Assembly: GCA_963773835.1 (NCBI GenBank)
Contig: CAVZCQ010000001.1
Coordinates: 1,302,001 to 1,366,000, forward strand
Length of the DNA: 64,000 nucleotides
From: JOPF136 sp963773835
GTDB taxonomy: Bacteria > Acidobacteriota > Terriglobia > Acidiferrales > UBA7541
Direction: 5' to 3'
Made by a program: the position numbers and the translations under genes. Under the pieces are notes generated by a model. It was given only the letters and a program-made list of their open reading frames with translations. It was not told the origin of the DNA and did not search any database. Shown piece by piece: positions 61,497-64,000 of the stretch (the first letter of the stretch is position 1; every line of letters starts with the position of its first letter).

Positions 61497-62750
61497 CTAC
61501 TCGTAGCGGAGGGCTTCGACGGGATCGAGGCGGGCGGCGCGTTCGGCCGGAATCATGCCGCTGACGAGACCCACCACCAGAAGCACGGCACACGAAATGG
61601 CCAGATTCATCCAGGAAACCTGCATGTGGATGTCCACCTTGCCGGAGGCGTCTTCGTAGGCGGGCCCGAGGAAAGGCATCGTGCTGATCGCGACGGCGAT
61701 GGCGAACGACAGCGCCATTCCGATCAGGCCGCCGAGCAGCGTGATGGCCAGCGATTCGGCGAGGAATTGCAGGCGGATGTGAAGGCGGCGGGCGCCGAGA
61801 GCGCGGCGGAGGCCGATCTCGCGGAAACGCTCCTCGACGGAAACCAGCATGATGTTCATGACGCCGACACCGCCGATACCGAGGGTGAGCACGCCCACGA
61901 ATAGCAGCAGTGCCTGGAGGCCGATGGTGATGCCGTCAATGATGGGGCGCTCTTCCTCGCGGCCGAACATGGTGATGGCGCGCTTGTCAGTGGGCGAGAA
62001 CCGCTGGCGTTTGGCGATGGCCGCGCGCACCTGGTCCATGGCCTGGGCCTCGAGGGAGGGAGCCAGAGGCTCGAAGACGAGGACGTTCGAGTAGCGGGCG
62101 TCCCACATGTCCGCGGCCGTGGAGTAGGGGATCCAGGCGGACTCGTCGTCGGAGGTGAAATAGTTGCTGTCTTGGAATTTCCTGTCCATCACGCCGATGA
62201 CCGTGAAGCGGACGCCGCTGATGCGGACGATTTCGCCGACGGCGGGCGCGCCGCCGAACAACTTTTCCCGCAATCGGCCGCCGAGGAAGGCGACGCGGCG
62301 GCGCTCGAGCACGTCGTCGGGAGAAAACCAGCGGCCGTCGGCGGGGATTTCGTTGCGCATCTCACCGTATTCGGGATAGACGCCGCGGATGGCGGTGTCG
62401 GCAAAACTGTTTTCATGCGAAATGGCGAGGAATCGTACCGTTTCGCGGCACACCTGGCGGACGAGCGGCGCTTCGTTCCGGATGGCTTCGACGTCAGCGG
62501 CCTCGAATCGGACGCGTTTGCCGGCGCGCTCGCCGCCGGCCTGCTGGCTGGTGGTGCCGGGCCAGGCGATCACCGCGCCCTTTCCGAAAGCCTCAAAGGT
62601 GTATCGCAGAACGCTGCGAAAGCCGCTGCCGTAGGCGAACAGGAGGCTCACCGAGACGATGCCCCAGACGATTCCCAGCAGCGTGAGAAAACTGCGCAGG
62701 GGATTGCGGCGCAGTGCGGCCAGGGCTTCGAGCAGGATTTCGCGGAGCAT
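61497..62750 (-). CDS. MacB/FtsX-like ABC transporter permease
   Basis: 417 residues. Four membrane helices: TM1 (about 20-42, LRSFLTLLGIVWGIVSVSLL), then a large periplasmic core domain (about 45-285), then three helices (LLLFVGVLTLGIGGVGVMNIML; ITLLGGLIGMALSFAIAVAI; LAISCAVLLVVGLVSGMIPAERAA) and the signature AARLDPVEALRYE tail. This is the MacB/LolC mechanotransmitting fold, working with a separate ATPase that is not in the window. It is 8 bp after a paralogous permease on the same strand. Confidence 0.93.
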   Translation of the reverse strand: MLREILLEALAALRRNPLRSFLTLLGIVWGIVSVSLLFAYGSGFRSVLRYTFEAFGKGAVIAWPGTTSQQAGGERAGKRVRFEAADVEAIRNEAPLVRQVCRETVRFLAISHENSFADTAIRGVYPEYGEMRNEIPADGRWFSPDDVLERRRVAFLGGRLREKLFGGAPAVGEIVRISGVRFTVIGVMDRKFQDSNYFTSDDESAWIPYSTAADMWDARYSNVLVFEPLAPSLEAQAMDQVRAAIAKRQRFSPTDKRAITMFGREEERPIIDGITIGLQALLLFVGVLTLGIGGVGVMNIMLVSVEERFREIGLRRALGARRLHIRLQFLAESLAITLLGGLIGMALSFAIAVAISTMPFLGPAYEDASGKVDIHMQVSWMNLAISCAVLLVVGLVSGMIPAERAARLDPVEALRYE

Positions 62751-62758
62751 GGCGGGGC

Positions 62759-64000
62759 TCAGCCTCCGGCCTCGTGGCGGAGCGCCACGATGGGGTCAAC
62801 GGCGGCGGCGCGGCTCGCGGGATAGAGCGCGGAGAGGACGGCGACGAGGCCGAGCAGGGCGAGGGTGACGAGGGCGATGGTCCAGTTGGGAAGCAGACCG
62901 GCAAAAAAGGGCGGCATGGGGAGCAGATCAACGAGCGCGCAGAGTCCGTAGGCGATGGCCAGGCCAGCGCCTCCGCTCACGAAAACTACGAGAACGGATT
63001 CGGCGAAGAACTGGCCCAGGACGGCGCGGCGCGTGGCGCCCACAGCCTTGCGAATCCCGATTTCGCGGGTACGCTCGCGCACAGCCACGAGCATCGTGTT
63101 CATCACGCTGATGCCGCCGAGAAGGATGGTGGTGAGGCCGACGGCGCCGAGAAAGTATTCCATGCCGTTCAGGATCAGGTCGTTGGCTTCGGCTTCTTTC
63201 ATCGTGTCCCAGATGCCGGCGGCCTCTTTGTCGGCAGGGTCGAAGTGGTGGAGGCGGCCGAGAACGCGGCGAACCTGATGGACGCAATCGGCGTGCGTGG
63301 AGCGGGAAAGCGGCTGGACGAGCAGGCGATCGATCGAGAGGGCGGCTGCGGGCGGTTTGTTGGGGAAATCGCGGAGCATGGCAGAGAACGGGATGAAGAT
63401 TTTGTTGACGTCGGCGCCGTCGTAGCTGGAGTTCTGGCGTTTATCGCGCATCACGCCGATCACGGTGTAGGGGAAATCGTTGATCCACAGAGTTTCCCGC
63501 AGGACCGGGCGTGAGCCGAACAGTTGCTTCGCCGTGTCGCTGCCGATAAAGGCGACGCGGCGGCCGGCGGCATTGTCCTCATCGTTGTAGAAGCGCCCGG
63601 CAGCGGTGTCCACGCTGCGAATCTCCGCGAAAGGCGGGAGGGAGCCGGCGACCGTGAGCGTGCCGCTGTTGTAGAGGCTGTGAATGGATTCGGTGTTGCC
63701 GAGTTCGGGCAGGACGTAGCGGCAGGCGGGAGATTCCTGGGCGACGGCCACATAGTCGTCCGCCTCCCAGCGCACACGGCGGCCGGCGCGGAGGCCTCCG
63801 GCCTGGAGGCTGGTGCGGCCGGCGAACACGATCATCACATCTTTAGCGAAACTCTGGTTCTGGCGTTCCAGACCGGTGCGCAGGCCCTCGCCCGCGGCCA
63901 CCATCAGGGTCAGAGAAACGATGCCCCAGGCGATGCCGAACATGGTGAGGAAAGTGCGCAGTTTGTGCGCCCATAGGGTGCGGAAAGTGTCGCGAAGGAG
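62759..64000 (-). CDS. MacB/FtsX-like ABC transporter permease, 5' end cut by the window edge
   Basis: The frame is open from the right edge: codons before the internal ATG 63943 read LLRDTFRTLWAHKLRTFLT, which is the normal N-terminal helix of this family, so ATG 63943 is not the start. The visible 413 residues match the neighbouring permease (TM1 MFGIAWGIVSLTLMVAAGEG, periplasmic domain, three further helices, AAAVDPIVALRHEAGG end). The two products probably form the heterodimeric membrane part of one exporter. Confidence 0.93.
   Translation of the reverse strand, partial: LLRDTFRTLWAHKLRTFLTMFGIAWGIVSLTLMVAAGEGLRTGLERQNQSFAKDVMIVFAGRTSLQAGGLRAGRRVRWEADDYVAVAQESPACRYVLPELGNTESIHSLYNSGTLTVAGSLPPFAEIRSVDTAAGRFYNDEDNAAGRRVAFIGSDTAKQLFGSRPVLRETLWINDFPYTVIGVMRDKRQNSSYDGADVNKIFIPFSAMLRDFPNKPPAAALSIDRLLVQPLSRSTHADCVHQVRRVLGRLHHFDPADKEAAGIWDTMKEAEANDLILNGMEYFLGAVGLTTILLGGISVMNTMLVAVRERTREIGIRKAVGATRRAVLGQFFAESVLVVFVSGGAGLAIAYGLCALVDLLPMPPFFAGLLPNWTIALVTLALLGLVAVLSALYPASRAAAVDPIVALRHEAGG

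Overview
This is 64 kb of GC-rich bacterial chromosome. It most resembles an Acidobacteriota genome (class Terriglobia or a relative). That is an inference from gene content: a two-GAF FhlA-like regulator N-terminus, a giant NHL/beta-helix protein with the C-terminal double-membrane module common in that phylum, a TonB receptor with a carboxypeptidase-regulatory-like front domain, small secreted proteins with a KVYT...GGVSVVG signature, and a CX9C zinc-finger-like hypothetical. No rRNA, tRNA, CRISPR array, prophage or complete insertion sequence was seen apart from one REP-associated tyrosine transposase.

Layout. 1-1007: N-terminus of a GAF regulator leaving the left edge, divergent from an aldo/keto reductase (1302-2279). 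2370-17921: two tripartite RND efflux operons back to back, first permease-adaptor-outer membrane factor, then an MdtABC-like adaptor with two permeases and a second outer membrane factor; a perfect 16-bp palindrome precedes the second operon. 17965-23502, minus strand: a very large BNR/VPS10-like propeller protein, an ICMT-like methyltransferase, a secreted RidA and a tandem pair of secreted coiled-coil paralogues. 23642-31193: mixed accessory genes (CX9C hypothetical, nitronate monooxygenase-like enzyme, SUMF1-like protein without the catalytic cysteines, VapBC-type toxin-antitoxin, NIPSNAP, MscS-type channel with a long coiled coil, membrane protein with an HEAGH motif), plus a 900-bp gene-free stretch with heptamer repeats. 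31479-44546: one 13-kb gene for a 4355-residue secreted repeat protein, followed by a FecR-domain protein. 45612-50434: histone-deacetylase-like hydrolase, Cys-rich secreted protein with a TonB receptor, secreted metallo-beta-lactamase-fold hydrolase. 50521-51467: Res/Xre toxin-antitoxin with a leaderless-looking promoter. 51607-57675, minus strand: Sir2, larC, metG, tatD and polyprenyl synthase. 57757-58440: REP hairpins around a RAYT transposase. 58443-61397: methyltransferase and divergent argS. 61497-64000: two MacB-like permease proteins, the second running off the right edge.

Genes that appear to work together: the two efflux operons; Sir2 and LarC (4-bp overlap); the two toxin-antitoxin pairs; RAYT and its REPs; the ICMT-like enzyme and RidA (4-bp overlap). 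The most unusual features are the RAYT/REP unit with its stop codon inside a REP hairpin, the giant repeat protein, and a small family of TCCCGA...TCGGGA palindromes carried in frame inside coding sequence. All functional calls rest on reading the translated sequence by eye; no database search was run.
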